Both the position numbers and the translations under genes were made by a program. DNA of 64,000 nucleotides, taken from Dyadobacter sp. UC 10. Lineage in GTDB: Bacteria > Bacteroidota > Bacteroidia > Cytophagales > Spirosomataceae. This document shows, one piece after another, positions 1 to 8,905 of this stretch. The stretch is from contig NZ_VSRN01000001.1 of NCBI RefSeq assembly GCF_008369915.1, positions 6,816,501 to 6,880,500 on the forward strand, written 5' to 3'. The notes below the pieces were generated by a model. It ran no database searches. It had not been told where the DNA came from and saw nothing but the letters and a program-made list of their open reading frames with translations. Each line of letters starts with the position of its first letter. The stretch's first letter is position 1.

Positions 1-519
1 CTGGAAATCAGGCCCGTTAAAAACCTCCCGGGAAATCAATCGGAAAATACACTGCTGGGGGGCAAAGTGCAGGAGCTGATCCGTGTGATCGGCCAGTCGG
101 CCGTAGATCCGCAACAGGCGCGTGAATACCAGCAGCAGATCTCGGAAGCTTTCAAAGCCGCCGAACAGATGCACAAAAAAGTTGCGCCTTTCCAGGCACT
201 GGGCGAAGACAATTCACTTTCCAGGGAAGAACTACTGGAAGGCCTGGAAAAACTGCTCGCCGAAAATCAGATCGATAGTAAAATAAGCAATACAGGTACC
301 GGCAGCAAAGGATTTCAAAAAGGGGTGGTACTGATCCTGGCAGTACTGCTGATCACAACCGGATTTGCGATGATCATCATGCCAGCACCCGCAAGCTTCG
401 AAATAGCCACTGTTTTCTACTTCACGCCCCAGGATGGAGTGACTGTCATGGATCTGGTCTCCCTACTGGTCATTTTCGGCGGGGTGCTTTTGATCGTCTT
501 AAACTTCAATAAGAAATGA
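1..519 (+). CDS. Partial membrane protein, C-terminal part
   Basis: The frame is open from the left edge with no stop, so the gene begins outside the window; a GTG at 67 could start a shorter form, but the upstream codons read naturally in frame. The visible 172 residues have a charged, helical stretch (about 25-85) and two hydrophobic segments near the end (about 108-127 and 149-169) with a short loop between. I do not recognise a family. The stop overlaps the start of the receiver-phosphatase gene (ATGA), so the two are probably co-transcribed and translationally coupled, which suggests a membrane role in the same signalling unit (inference). Confidence 0.7.
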   Translation: MEIRPVKNLPGNQSENTLLGGKVQELIRVIGQSAVDPQQAREYQQQISEAFKAAEQMHKKVAPFQALGEDNSLSREELLEGLEKLLAENQIDSKISNTGTGSKGFQKGVVLILAVLLITTGFAMIIMPAPASFEIATVFYFTPQDGVTVMDLVSLLVIFGGVLLIVLNFNKK

Positions 520-1673
520 TCACCTTCCCCGAGCCGCCCACCAGTGTAAAAAAGATCCTTCTGGTGGAGGATAGCGTTCTTTTTGGGAAAGTAATAGAAG
601 CGGCACTGCTCAAAGCTGGCTATGAATGCGCGTTCTGTCAATCGGCCGCCGGCGCCCTCGACTTGCTGTCGGAAGAGGTGCCCGACCTGATCATTTCCGA
701 CTACGATATGCCCGGAATGAATGGTTTCCATTTTCGCCAGGCCGTTTTACTCAATCCAAAGATCAATGAAATCCCGTTCGTATTTTTGACCTCATTCACA
801 GACAATTCGCTTGTGCTGGAAGGTTTGAATATGTACGCGCTGGATTTCATCAACAAAGAGACTCCGATCCCCGTGATCGTTTCCAAGCTGAATAACATTA
901 TCAAATCGCTTGAAAATGAGCACCTTCGCTCCGTGCGGGAGCTAAAAATAGCGGCCGACGCCCTCAATGTAAAATCTATTCCGGTCAACGCGCCTGAATT
1001 GCCGGGTTTCAAAATATATTTTTGGCACAAAGGCTATCGGGGTTATCCCGGAGGCGACTTCATTGATTTCGTACAGGTCGACAGCCGGTACTGCTTTGCA
1101 TTTTTGGGCGATATCATGGGAAAGAAATGGAAAGCATGGTTTTTCACATTCGGCTTTCTGAGTTATATCCGCGCCGCTATCCGGTTTTGCGTGCTCGACA
1201 AAGATTTTAATCTGGATGAAATCGTTCAGAAGATCAATAAGCTCGTCTGCCTCGACGAAAGCCTGCAAAATATATTGTCAAGCCTGTCACTGGTTTTGCT
1301 CGACAATGAGACCGGCGAAGTGCATTATACCGGTGCGGGCGACCTGCCGCTGATAGGTTTTGAAACCGCCGACAAATCTGTTTCAAAAGTACAATCATCC
1401 GGCTTGTTGCTGGGGTTGCTGGAAGAAGGCTTCTACGACAAGCAGGTCCTGAAAATGCAACCCGGCGACCAGTTGGCGATATTCACGGATGGAATGATCG
1501 ATATTCCCGAAAACAATTCCAAGAAGAGCGACTATCCGTTTTTTGTCCAAAAGATCCGGCCTTACCTTGGCCAGCCGCACACTTTTGAACTGATCAAAAA
1601 ATACGTCTTGTCGGGCATCGACGACACTAATCAGCTGGACGATGCAAGCATTATTTTTATTGAAAAAAAGTAA
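516..1673 (+). CDS. Response regulator with PP2C (SpoIIE/RsbU-type) phosphatase output
   Basis: A 385-residue cytoplasmic protein. A receiver domain (about 12-130) has acidic D19, phosphoacceptor D62 in ISDYDMPGMNG, T92 and K114. A helical linker (about 120-155) leads into a PP2C-type serine phosphatase with metal-binding motifs GGDF (D181), GD (198-199), FTDG (323-326) and DDAS (375-376). Families of this build dephosphorylate a STAS antagonist when the receiver is phosphorylated, and the next gene is such a STAS protein. It overlaps the upstream gene by four bases. The phosphatase core looks intact, so an active enzyme is expected. The cognate histidine kinase is not adjacent. Confidence 0.93.
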   Translation: MITFPEPPTSVKKILLVEDSVLFGKVIEAALLKAGYECAFCQSAAGALDLLSEEVPDLIISDYDMPGMNGFHFRQAVLLNPKINEIPFVFLTSFTDNSLVLEGLNMYALDFINKETPIPVIVSKLNNIIKSLENEHLRSVRELKIAADALNVKSIPVNAPELPGFKIYFWHKGYRGYPGGDFIDFVQVDSRYCFAFLGDIMGKKWKAWFFTFGFLSYIRAAIRFCVLDKDFNLDEIVQKINKLVCLDESLQNILSSLSLVLLDNETGEVHYTGAGDLPLIGFETADKSVSKVQSSGLLLGLLEEGFYDKQVLKMQPGDQLAIFTDGMIDIPENNSKKSDYPFFVQKIRPYLGQPHTFELIKKYVLSGIDDTNQLDDASIIFIEKK

Positions 1674-1679
1674 ACTCTG

Positions 1680-2018
1680 ATGCTATTAGAAACAAAAGAA
1701 ATAAACGGTGTGGTGCAGGCTACTATCCTTGCGGAAGAGGCCAATCTGTCGAATGCAGACCTGTTTAAAGAAGAAATGATTACGCTGATGGTAAACGGAA
1801 GCAAGCTGATCGTCGTCAGTTTTGAAAATGTGAAATACATCGACAGTTCATTTTTAGGAAGCCTGGTGGTCGCCCTCAAATACGGACTGCCCCGCAGCAT
1901 AGATATTTACCTGGTATCCCTGAAACCCGATGTACATAACCTACTGACACTGATCAGGATGGACAAAGTATTCAAGATATTCAAAGACTATGAGCAGGCT
2001 ATGGAAGCATTAAGTTAG
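1680..2018 (+). CDS. STAS-domain anti-sigma-factor antagonist (RsbV/SpoIIAA-like)
   Basis: A 112-residue single STAS domain. The motif YIDSSFLGSLV places the phosphorylatable serine at about S57, corresponding to the second serine of the DSS motif in SpoIIAA. In this family the HATPase kinase phosphorylates the serine and the PP2C phosphatase removes the phosphate, switching the binding partner. The gene begins six bases after the phosphatase gene and is followed closely by a HATPase-type kinase, so all three partner-switch components are adjacent. No sigma factor lies beside it, so the downstream target is unknown. Confidence 0.92.
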   Translation: MLLETKEINGVVQATILAEEANLSNADLFKEEMITLMVNGSKLIVVSFENVKYIDSSFLGSLVVALKYGLPRSIDIYLVSLKPDVHNLLTLIRMDKVFKIFKDYEQAMEALS

Positions 2019-2044
2019 CATGAGGGGAAAAGTTATGATAAAGC

Positions 2045-2638
2045 ATGAGGGAGCCGCACAAGAAGTTCGAGAAAGTTTTTAAATGCAATCTGCAAGGGAT
2101 TTCAGACATGTTGGACCGATGTATGGACTATCTAGGCCACAATGAGACGATTTCGGAAAAGGCGACGCCCGAAATCCGGTCGAGATTCAAATGGGTAGTC
2201 ACAGAAATGCTCACCAATGCGATCAAGCATTCGGGTGTAGATGCATGCAGGCTGTCTATTGAAAGTGACGCCGACAATCTGGTGTTGGAAAAAGAGGATG
2301 CCGGAGTTCCACTGAGCCTGCGAGATCCGAACGGCAGCACTCAGATCAGCTGGCCGCTCAAAGATGCTTTGCTGCCGGCGGATTTTCAGATTTACCAGAA
2401 TGGTATCGAATCCCTGCTGCTTACAGCCACCAGCAGGACCAATGCGGTATTTTCAGTAAAAGAAGTTGGCAACAGCGACTTGCCGCCCGTTTCAGATACA
2501 TTGAGTGAACATTTTGGCCTGCTGATCCTGGCGAAAGCGGCCGACAAATTTGAATATGAATACGACGTGCAGCGCGGGATTAACAAATTCCGCTGTGTAT
2601 TTAACCTGAAAACAACGGACAATGAAACACAGGTTTGA
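2045..2638 (+). CDS. HATPase-type anti-sigma/switch kinase, RsbW-like
   Basis: A 197-residue protein. The N-box EMLTNAIKHSG (E54, N58) and the G1-like segment EDAGVP (D85) mark a GHKL ATPase fold. The usual D-x-G-x-G box is altered, with proline in place of the second glycine. There is an unusually long insert (about 95-150) before the C-terminal strands, where GLLILAKAADKFEYE recalls the RsbW C-terminal region. It is expected to phosphorylate the STAS protein encoded just upstream. Its end overlaps the acyltransferase gene by 17 bases, tying the switch module to the polysaccharide genes. Because of the changed G1 box, ATP binding should be regarded as likely rather than certain. Confidence 0.8.
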   Translation: MREPHKKFEKVFKCNLQGISDMLDRCMDYLGHNETISEKATPEIRSRFKWVVTEMLTNAIKHSGVDACRLSIESDADNLVLEKEDAGVPLSLRDPNGSTQISWPLKDALLPADFQIYQNGIESLLLTATSRTNAVFSVKEVGNSDLPPVSDTLSEHFGLLILAKAADKFEYEYDVQRGINKFRCVFNLKTTDNETQV

Positions 2639-3749
2639 GGTACTCGACATTTTCCGGGGTTTGTTCGCATCACTGGTTTTTCTGTTCCATTTGAGCCCGT
2701 TTGCAGCCACGCCGATCATCAACAATAGCTTTATAGCCAATTCGGATATGTTCGTGGACTTCTTTTTTGTGCTCAGCGGATTTGTGATCGCTTACAGTTA
2801 TCAGACCATTTCTTCTTTCAGTGAAGTAAAACTGTTTCTCAAAAAGCGTTTTCTGAGGATATATCCCCTGCACCTTTTCATGCTGATCATTTTTGTAGTG
2901 ATCGAATTCGGAAAGAAACTGATCACGGCTTATGTAAAAGTCAATAACCCAAACGATCCTGATAACAACATCTATACCTTCATCTCTTCACTGTTCCTGC
3001 TCAATTCAACCCCGGTTTTTGACCCGAAAGATGTGAGCTGGAATATCCCGAGCTGGTCGATCAGCGCGGAAATGGTATCTTATATTGTATTTGCTTTACT
3101 GACTCTGAGCGTATTCCTTGCAGGTGCAGGCAGGCTAAAAAACTGGCTTTACGCTGCAATAGCAGCACTGGCAGGTATCTGGCTGATTTCCATTCAGGAG
3201 GGATTCAAGATCGACTTTACATTTGACTACGGATTTCTGCGCGGCGCGATCGGCTTTTTTCTGGGTGCAGTTTGTGTAAATTTCTTTCGGCTGACTTATA
3301 CCAATATCTCGACCCTACCTACTGCCCTATTTACATTTCTTGAAGTATTGACCGTAGCCGCAATCATTGCCACGATCAGCTGGGGCGGTGTTTTGAAAGA
3401 AATCGGGTTTGTGTACGAAGCTTTGTTTTTTATCTCGATCTACATTTTTGCATTCGAAAAAGGTCAGGTTTCAGGTCTGATGAAAAGTGTCGGGCTGCTG
3501 CATAATCTGGGAAAATACTCCTACTCTATTTACATGTGCCACGCGCTGATGATCAGTCTCTTCAACGTCGCATTTATAAGGATATTGAAGTTTCCTGAAA
3601 GCGCTTATTCGTACCTTTTTATACTGAATTTCCTGATTATTTACATTTTCTCTGCCTGGACTTACAAGCATATCGAAATGCGGTTTGCGTATAAATCAAA
3701 ACCAAAAGCAGCAAAAAATGTAGCCTCTCCCGAATTGAAAATACCCTGA
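2622..3749 (+). CDS. Membrane acyltransferase, acyltransferase-3 family
   Basis: A 375-residue multispanning protein with about ten hydrophobic segments. The N-terminus EVLDIFRGLFASLVFLFHL carries the conserved R12 and H23 of acyltransferase-3 enzymes, followed by FVLSGFVIAYSY, also typical. Such proteins O-acetylate or O-succinylate sugars of surface polysaccharides at the inner membrane. The start overlaps the preceding kinase gene by 17 bases and the gene runs into a series of glycosyltransferases, so modification of the exopolysaccharide made by this locus is the natural role (inference; the acyl group and acceptor cannot be told from sequence). Confidence 0.92.
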   Translation: MKHRFEVLDIFRGLFASLVFLFHLSPFAATPIINNSFIANSDMFVDFFFVLSGFVIAYSYQTISSFSEVKLFLKKRFLRIYPLHLFMLIIFVVIEFGKKLITAYVKVNNPNDPDNNIYTFISSLFLLNSTPVFDPKDVSWNIPSWSISAEMVSYIVFALLTLSVFLAGAGRLKNWLYAAIAALAGIWLISIQEGFKIDFTFDYGFLRGAIGFFLGAVCVNFFRLTYTNISTLPTALFTFLEVLTVAAIIATISWGGVLKEIGFVYEALFFISIYIFAFEKGQVSGLMKSVGLLHNLGKYSYSIYMCHALMISLFNVAFIRILKFPESAYSYLFILNFLIIYIFSAWTYKHIEMRFAYKSKPKAAKNVASPELKIP

Positions 3750-3778
3750 TATTAGCTAGAATTTATAACATCGAAAGT

Positions 3779-4669
3779 ATGAGCATAAAAGACACGATTA
3801 CCATTGTAGTTGCCACCGATAATCACTACGCAATCCTGCTGGGCGCCCTGATCAAATCGATCGAGATGAACCACAAGACACACGAAAAAATCCATCTGTA
3901 TATTATCGATGACGGTATTTCAGAATCGAGCAAAAAGAAGATCCTCGCTTCGAGCAACCCGGCTGTGACGACGATGTTCTGGCATAAAACCAATGATGTA
4001 ATTCCGCCGAATGTGAAGATTCCGGTTGACAAATCGGCATTCCCTATCACTACCTACCTGCGGCTTTTTGCGCCCTATATCATCCCGAAGGAAACTGAAA
4101 AAATGCTTTATCTGGATGTGGACATGCTTTTGATCGAGGATATCTCGAAGCTCTGGCACATTGACCTCGGCGACAAACTCTTTGCGGCCGTGCCCGATCT
4201 TGCGAAGATTTTTGCCAGTGACTGGGGCGGTGTTCCCAATTACAAAGAGCTTGGTTTTGCGCCTGACACACCCTATTTCAATGCAGGCATGTTGCTTTTG
4301 GATCCTGTCAAATGGAGGGCGGGCGACCTTTCAAACAAGATTATTCAAACCATTTTTGACAACATCGCGTCGGCCAGTTTCCCCGATCAATATGGCTTGA
4401 ATGTTGCCCTGGCGAATCAATGGGTTATACTGGATCAGCGCTGGAATACTTTCGCTGTGCTCGAAATTCCCGACCCCTGGCTGATCCATTATCTCGATAT
4501 CAAACCGATATTCCAATCCTACAATTGCAACCCGGCTTACAAGGACGAATTTTATAAATACCTGAGAATGACACCCTGGAAAGACCACAAACCTGTTCCG
4601 GACTGGGTGAGGCTGAGCAGAAAAGCGTACAACAAACTGAGAAAAATTGTTTCCGGATATCTCAAATAG
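3779..4669 (+). CDS. Glycosyltransferase family 8 protein
   Basis: A 296-residue cytoplasmic GT-A enzyme. It opens with ITIVVATDNHYAILLGALIKS, has the metal-binding D-x-D at D113-V-D115 in MLYLDVDMLLIEDI, PYFNAGMLLLD around 165-175, PDQYGLN near 202, and a C-terminal IHYLDIKP (H237), equivalent to the H-x-x-G-x-K-P signature of GT8. GT8 members are retaining enzymes that transfer galactose or glucose from UDP-sugars, for example in LPS core synthesis. It lies 29 bases after the acyltransferase and just before a GT2 gene in the same run. Donor and acceptor are unknown. Confidence 0.92.
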   Translation: MSIKDTITIVVATDNHYAILLGALIKSIEMNHKTHEKIHLYIIDDGISESSKKKILASSNPAVTTMFWHKTNDVIPPNVKIPVDKSAFPITTYLRLFAPYIIPKETEKMLYLDVDMLLIEDISKLWHIDLGDKLFAAVPDLAKIFASDWGGVPNYKELGFAPDTPYFNAGMLLLDPVKWRAGDLSNKIIQTIFDNIASASFPDQYGLNVALANQWVILDQRWNTFAVLEIPDPWLIHYLDIKPIFQSYNCNPAYKDEFYKYLRMTPWKDHKPVPDWVRLSRKAYNKLRKIVSGYLK

Positions 4670-4679
4670 AATCTTTCAG

Positions 4680-5441
4680 ATGCACAGTTTTGATGAAATA
4701 ACTTTACTAGTAACCCATTACAATAGAAGCACTTCACTTGAAAGGCTATTGAAAAACTTCGCTGACCTGGGTTGCAGTTTCGGCAACATCGTGGTATCCG
4801 ACGACGGCAGCAAGCAGGAGCATATTGACTACATTAATTCGCTCAGAAACAAATATACTTTTCAGCTGGTTACCACACCGAAGAACAAGGGGTTAGGCAA
4901 TAATATTAACAAAGGCCAGGACGCGGTTGCTACGCCCTATACTTTGTATGTACAGGAGGATTTCGTGCCGCAGGCGGTTTTTCCGGCAAACCTGGCGAAA
5001 GCTTTGGGTTTTATGCAGGAACGGAAAGAACTGGATTTTGTGCGTTTTTATGCCTATTTCAAATATCCTTATCTAAAACCCTACAAAGACGGATTTTCGG
5101 ATATGATCTTCAGGATCGGAAACCCGGGTTACAAGAAATTTTACTATTACAGCGACCACCCGCATTTGCGCAGGACTACATTTTTCCAACGGTTCGGCCG
5201 CTACCCCGAGGGTTTGAAAGTGGAAGTGACCGAGTATAAAATGATGATGTCGGTTTTGAAAAACAAGGGTAAGGGGCTGTTTTTTGAAGAATATACTACC
5301 CTATTCGATCAGGTGAATTCCTCAGCCGAACCCAGTACAGTGAGAAGGAATTTCTGGCGCGAAACTGAAAATCCTTTCATCACCATGTCGCGGCATTTGT
5401 ACCGGCATTTGAAATTTAATTACGATTATCTGACCTCCTAG
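4680..5441 (+). CDS. Glycosyltransferase family 2 protein
   Basis: About 253 residues from the ATG at 4680; an ATG at 4647 would overlap the GT8 gene by 23 bases and add eleven residues without similarity to the family, so the later start is preferred. The N-terminus reads ITLLVTHYNRSTSLERLL followed by VVSDDGS and NKGLGNNINKG, a normal GT-A nucleotide-binding half. The D-x-D position reads YVQEDF, i.e. an E-D pair. The C-terminal half is rich in aromatic residues (YYYSDHPHLRR). It is the third gene of a plus-strand polysaccharide run and is followed 15 bases later by a flippase. Confidence 0.88.
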   Translation: MHSFDEITLLVTHYNRSTSLERLLKNFADLGCSFGNIVVSDDGSKQEHIDYINSLRNKYTFQLVTTPKNKGLGNNINKGQDAVATPYTLYVQEDFVPQAVFPANLAKALGFMQERKELDFVRFYAYFKYPYLKPYKDGFSDMIFRIGNPGYKKFYYYSDHPHLRRTTFFQRFGRYPEGLKVEVTEYKMMMSVLKNKGKGLFFEEYTTLFDQVNSSAEPSTVRRNFWRETENPFITMSRHLYRHLKFNYDYLTS

Positions 5442-5456
5442 AGTCAGCGCAGTACC

Positions 5457-6800
5457 ATGGCAGTTGAGAAAAAAGGGAATGATCAGTATTGGCTGAAATC
5501 GGGATTCATCAATGTCCTGCAAAATCTGACGGGCGTACTCTTTGGCTTTGGCGGATTTTATCTGCTGGTCAGGATGCTCGACAAGCATTCATTTGGTGTC
5601 TGGACCCTTTTTGCGGCTACTACCACCATTTTCGAAATGGTACGCAGCGGCCTGATACAGAACGCATTGATCAAGTACCTCTCATTCAGTGACGCCAAAG
5701 AACATAACAAGATCCTCTCCGCCTCCTTCGCATTAAGCGGCGGGCTGACTTTGCTATGCATCCTGGTCAATCTGCTGCTGGCTACTTACCTGGGCAGGAT
5801 CTGGAATTCGGAAGAAATTATTCCGCTGTTCTGGGTTTACAGTTTGGTATACCTGTTTTCGGGGATACTGTCACAATTTCACTGGATGGAACAGGCCAAT
5901 TTCCGGTTCAACGGAATCTTCGTCACCAACTTTTTGAAATCCGGTGTATTCTTTTGTTTCCTGCTTTTCTGTTTCATTTTTGATATTCAGATCCAGCTGA
6001 TACAGCTGGTTTACGTGCAGGCAGCTGCACTTTTTCTGGCTATTCTGCTTGAATATTATTTCGTAAAAGACCTCTTGAATTTTACCTTGCAGGTTACCGG
6101 CGAATGGGTCAAAAAGCTGCTCAACTACGGTAAATATGCATTCGGCACTTCTATCGGGTCGATCCTGTCGAGTACGATTGACCAGATGATGCTGGGATCG
6201 CTGCTTTCACCCGCCGCTTCCGGGGCATTCAATATTGCAGTCCGCATTATGAATCTCGTGGATATTCCCACCAATGCAATCGCCGTGATCGTATTTCCGC
6301 AAAGTGCGCGGAGGCTGGCTACGGAAGGAGAAGCTGCCATTAAATATTTATACGAAAAATCGGTAGGCACGATTCTCGCGATATTGATCCCCGCACTGCT
6401 TTTCCTTTTCCTTTTCCCCGATTTTGTGGTAAGTTTTATCGCAGGCGACAAATACACCGAAACGATCCCGATCCTGAAAGTGACGGTATTGTATTGTGTG
6501 CTTATTCCATTTGGCAGGCAGTTCGGGACTATTCTGGATTCGATCGGAAAACCGAAGATCACTTTTTCACTGGTATTGCTAAGTGCGATCATCAATCTCG
6601 GACTCAACTATATCCTGATCACCAGAATGGGGGTAATGGGCGCGGCTTATGCAACTTTGATTTCTAATATCATCAATTTCGTTATTTCACAAACGATCCT
6701 GAACAGGATTTTGAACGTGAACATTTTCAGTACATTTATTTACGCTTACAGATTTTACCCAGAATTTTTCGTAAAATATATTAAGCCAAGATTTACCTGA
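5457..6800 (+). CDS. Polysaccharide flippase, Wzx-type (MOP superfamily)
   Basis: A 447-residue integral membrane protein with about twelve to fourteen hydrophobic segments. The N-terminal GFINVLQNLTGVLFGFGGFYLLVR type segment, the central TSIGSILSSTIDQMMLGSLL and the C-terminal MGAAYATLISNIINFVIS resemble oligosaccharide flippases of the MOP family. Wzx proteins move undecaprenyl-linked repeat units across the inner membrane. Neighbouring glycosyltransferases and the ligase/polymerase at 11.3-12.8 kb support a Wzx/Wzy-type pathway (inference from context). Confidence 0.93.
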   Translation: MAVEKKGNDQYWLKSGFINVLQNLTGVLFGFGGFYLLVRMLDKHSFGVWTLFAATTTIFEMVRSGLIQNALIKYLSFSDAKEHNKILSASFALSGGLTLLCILVNLLLATYLGRIWNSEEIIPLFWVYSLVYLFSGILSQFHWMEQANFRFNGIFVTNFLKSGVFFCFLLFCFIFDIQIQLIQLVYVQAAALFLAILLEYYFVKDLLNFTLQVTGEWVKKLLNYGKYAFGTSIGSILSSTIDQMMLGSLLSPAASGAFNIAVRIMNLVDIPTNAIAVIVFPQSARRLATEGEAAIKYLYEKSVGTILAILIPALLFLFLFPDFVVSFIAGDKYTETIPILKVTVLYCVLIPFGRQFGTILDSIGKPKITFSLVLLSAIINLGLNYILITRMGVMGAAYATLISNIINFVISQTILNRILNVNIFSTFIYAYRFYPEFFVKYIKPRFT

Positions 6801-6838
6801 TCTCCTCACTTCTGACCACCGCTAATTAGTCGATTCCC

Positions 6839-7690
6839 ATGTCATTTTTCAAAAACCCGGACTGGCTCGAAAAATACAACTACCCCTATTCTGCTTTCGA
6901 CCAGATCCCAGACTCCGTTTTCGATGAAATAAATGCAAGACTGGACAAAAGAAAGTCAGACCAGCCGCTTGTTACCGTCATGATCGCAGCATGGAATGAG
7001 GAGGTAAACCTGCTCAGGTGTGTGGCGACTTTGTCTGATATGGCAACTTCGACCCCGTTTGAAATATTAGTCGTCAATAATAACTCCACAGACAAAACGC
7101 AGCAAACCATTGATTCCCTGCATGTAAGATCCGTTTTTCAACCGATTCAGGGACCCGGCCCCGCCCGGCAGCTGGGACTGGAAAATGCAAAAGGCCAATA
7201 CATTCTCCTTGCCGATGCCGACTGCTTTTACCCCAATTGCTGGATGGAGGAAATGCTGAAAGTACTAACCCGGCCAAACGTGGTCTGCGTTTATGGGAGG
7301 TATTCATTTATCAGCGAAGAAGGCTATTCGCGCTGGCAGCTGTCGATGCTGGAAACTGCCAAGGACGTGATCGCAGAATACCGTCACCTCAACCGGCCCT
7401 ATCTGAATACGTATGGAATCAGTATGGGATTTGTGCGTGAATTCGCTTTGAAAATCGGGTTCGTGATGAAAAATGTACGCGGTGAGGACGGGCGATTAGC
7501 CTATGCATTAATGAGTTATGGAAAAATCAAACAGGTTAAATCGAATGCCGCCCGCGCCTGGACAGGTGCGAGAACACTGAAAAGGGACGGAAGTTTTTTA
7601 AGTCTTTTTACAAAAAGAGTAGTCAAAGAAGTGAAGGGACTGTTCTTCAACCTGCATTCAAAAGCGCCGAAGGAAATCGAAAAGCTTTGA
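6839..7690 (+). CDS. Glycosyltransferase family 2 protein
   Basis: A 283-residue GT-A enzyme. The core begins at about residue 45 with VTVMIAAWNEEVNLLRCV, followed by ILVVNNNSTDKT and the metal site D126-A-D128 in ILLADADCFYPNCW. The first 40 residues are an unrelated hydrophilic extension. A later RGEDGRLAYALMSYGKI segment matches the acceptor-side ED motif of processive-like GT2 enzymes, but there is no transmembrane segment. It closes the plus-strand run; the stop codon is one base from the stop of the convergent gene on the other strand. Confidence 0.9.
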   Translation: MSFFKNPDWLEKYNYPYSAFDQIPDSVFDEINARLDKRKSDQPLVTVMIAAWNEEVNLLRCVATLSDMATSTPFEILVVNNNSTDKTQQTIDSLHVRSVFQPIQGPGPARQLGLENAKGQYILLADADCFYPNCWMEEMLKVLTRPNVVCVYGRYSFISEEGYSRWQLSMLETAKDVIAEYRHLNRPYLNTYGISMGFVREFALKIGFVMKNVRGEDGRLAYALMSYGKIKQVKSNAARAWTGARTLKRDGSFLSLFTKRVVKEVKGLFFNLHSKAPKEIEKL

Positions 7691-7691
7691 G

Positions 7692-8897
7692 CTACTTTCT
7701 GCTTAGTGCATCGGCGAGTAGTTCCGAGATCTGCCCGACCCTTTTGTCCCAGGTATTTTCCTCCGCGATCCGGATCCGGCGCTGCTTTTTGACCTCAGTA
7801 TCATTATGCAAAGCATCGCTGATCGCCTCAGAAAACGAATCGGCATTGTCGCAGAAAGCGACGGCATCTCCGGTAAATTCTGTCAGGTCATCATTGAAGT
7901 TAATGGAAACCAGCGGCTTACCTGCTCCGAGGTATTCAAACAATTTCAACGGGAAAATCGTAGCACTCACCTTATCTCGCTTGAAAGGCAGCAAAGCCAC
8001 ATCAAACCCTTTGATCACCGCCGGCATTTCCGAGTAAGGTACGCTGCCGGTAGCGTAAACATTGGGTGTATTGAAAAACCAATCGGGAATATATGACTTA
8101 TCCTGCGGGCCAACGAAAACGAAGCTTTTGTCCGAGTTTAACCCAATAATCTTTTCCAGCATATCATAATCCATTCTCCGTTCTATATTCCCAAAATAGC
8201 CGATTACAGGTTGGGGAATATCTTTCAAAACCGCCGCGACCGGCAGATCCGGGTCCAATGCTTTTTGACTGTGGCGGATATCCGCCGCGTTTGGGACAAA
8301 GTAAGTGTTGGTATTCAGCACTTTGCTGTTATTGAACAACTGCCGGCTCGTACAGAAAACCAGGTCACTCTTTTTAATTAACTCGCTTTCCGAGATTCCG
8401 CCATGCCGCGCGTCGAATGGCACAACGATCGGATCTACGCAATGATAGGCGGTTAGTTTCGGAGCTAACCCCTCGATCAGGTTTGGATAGTGGAAATTAA
8501 ATGAGTTGATATAAATGAAGTCTTTAATCCGGTATTTCCTGATGATTCGTTTCAGCTTCGCCCGAATTAAACCTTCATTCATTTTAAGCAATGTACGAAA
8601 CAGCTTACCTTCCGGGAGGAAATTGATAGAGAGCAGGACAGGCGGAACAACTACCTTTAAATCAGGAACATCCGTATCGATGACCGCATCATTTGCCACA
8701 TCAAAATAACCCTTTCTCTTTGCGATCTCCGGCTCATTTCGCAGCCTTATATAGTCTTTGATAGTAAATGGATGCTCGACGTAAAATACCTGATTGTCGC
8801 GGGCTAGCATTTTAGCGATCGTGTAGTTGGTTGATTCGATTTTGGAATCGAACCTGGGCAGACCAAAGACGATGATTTGATGTCCTTTCAGTTTCAT
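7692..8897 (-). CDS. GT-B glycosyltransferase, TuaH-like
   Basis: A 401-residue two-domain GT-B protein. The N-terminal half holds IIVFGLPRFDSKIESTNY and YHCVDP; the C-terminal half has IGYFGNIERRMDYDMLE, FVFVGP and LKLFEYLGAGKPLVSIN, whose glutamate in the F-E-x-L-x-x-G-K-P motif is the typical donor-binding residue of GT1/GT4 enzymes. The pattern resembles TuaH-type teichuronic acid glycosyltransferases. It is the second gene of a two-gene minus-strand unit, eight bases after the gene at 8906-9844, and its end is convergent with the GT2 gene. Confidence 0.88.
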   Translation of the reverse strand: MKLKGHQIIVFGLPRFDSKIESTNYTIAKMLARDNQVFYVEHPFTIKDYIRLRNEPEIAKRKGYFDVANDAVIDTDVPDLKVVVPPVLLSINFLPEGKLFRTLLKMNEGLIRAKLKRIIRKYRIKDFIYINSFNFHYPNLIEGLAPKLTAYHCVDPIVVPFDARHGGISESELIKKSDLVFCTSRQLFNNSKVLNTNTYFVPNAADIRHSQKALDPDLPVAAVLKDIPQPVIGYFGNIERRMDYDMLEKIIGLNSDKSFVFVGPQDKSYIPDWFFNTPNVYATGSVPYSEMPAVIKGFDVALLPFKRDKVSATIFPLKLFEYLGAGKPLVSINFNDDLTEFTGDAVAFCDNADSFSEAISDALHNDTEVKKQRRIRIAEENTWDKRVGQISELLADALSRK

Positions 8898-8905
8898 GGC
8901 CGGCG

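Noticed and set aside
6125..6607. A 160-codon minus-strand open frame inside the flippase gene
   Set aside because: Shadow of the hydrophobic flippase codons on the other strand.
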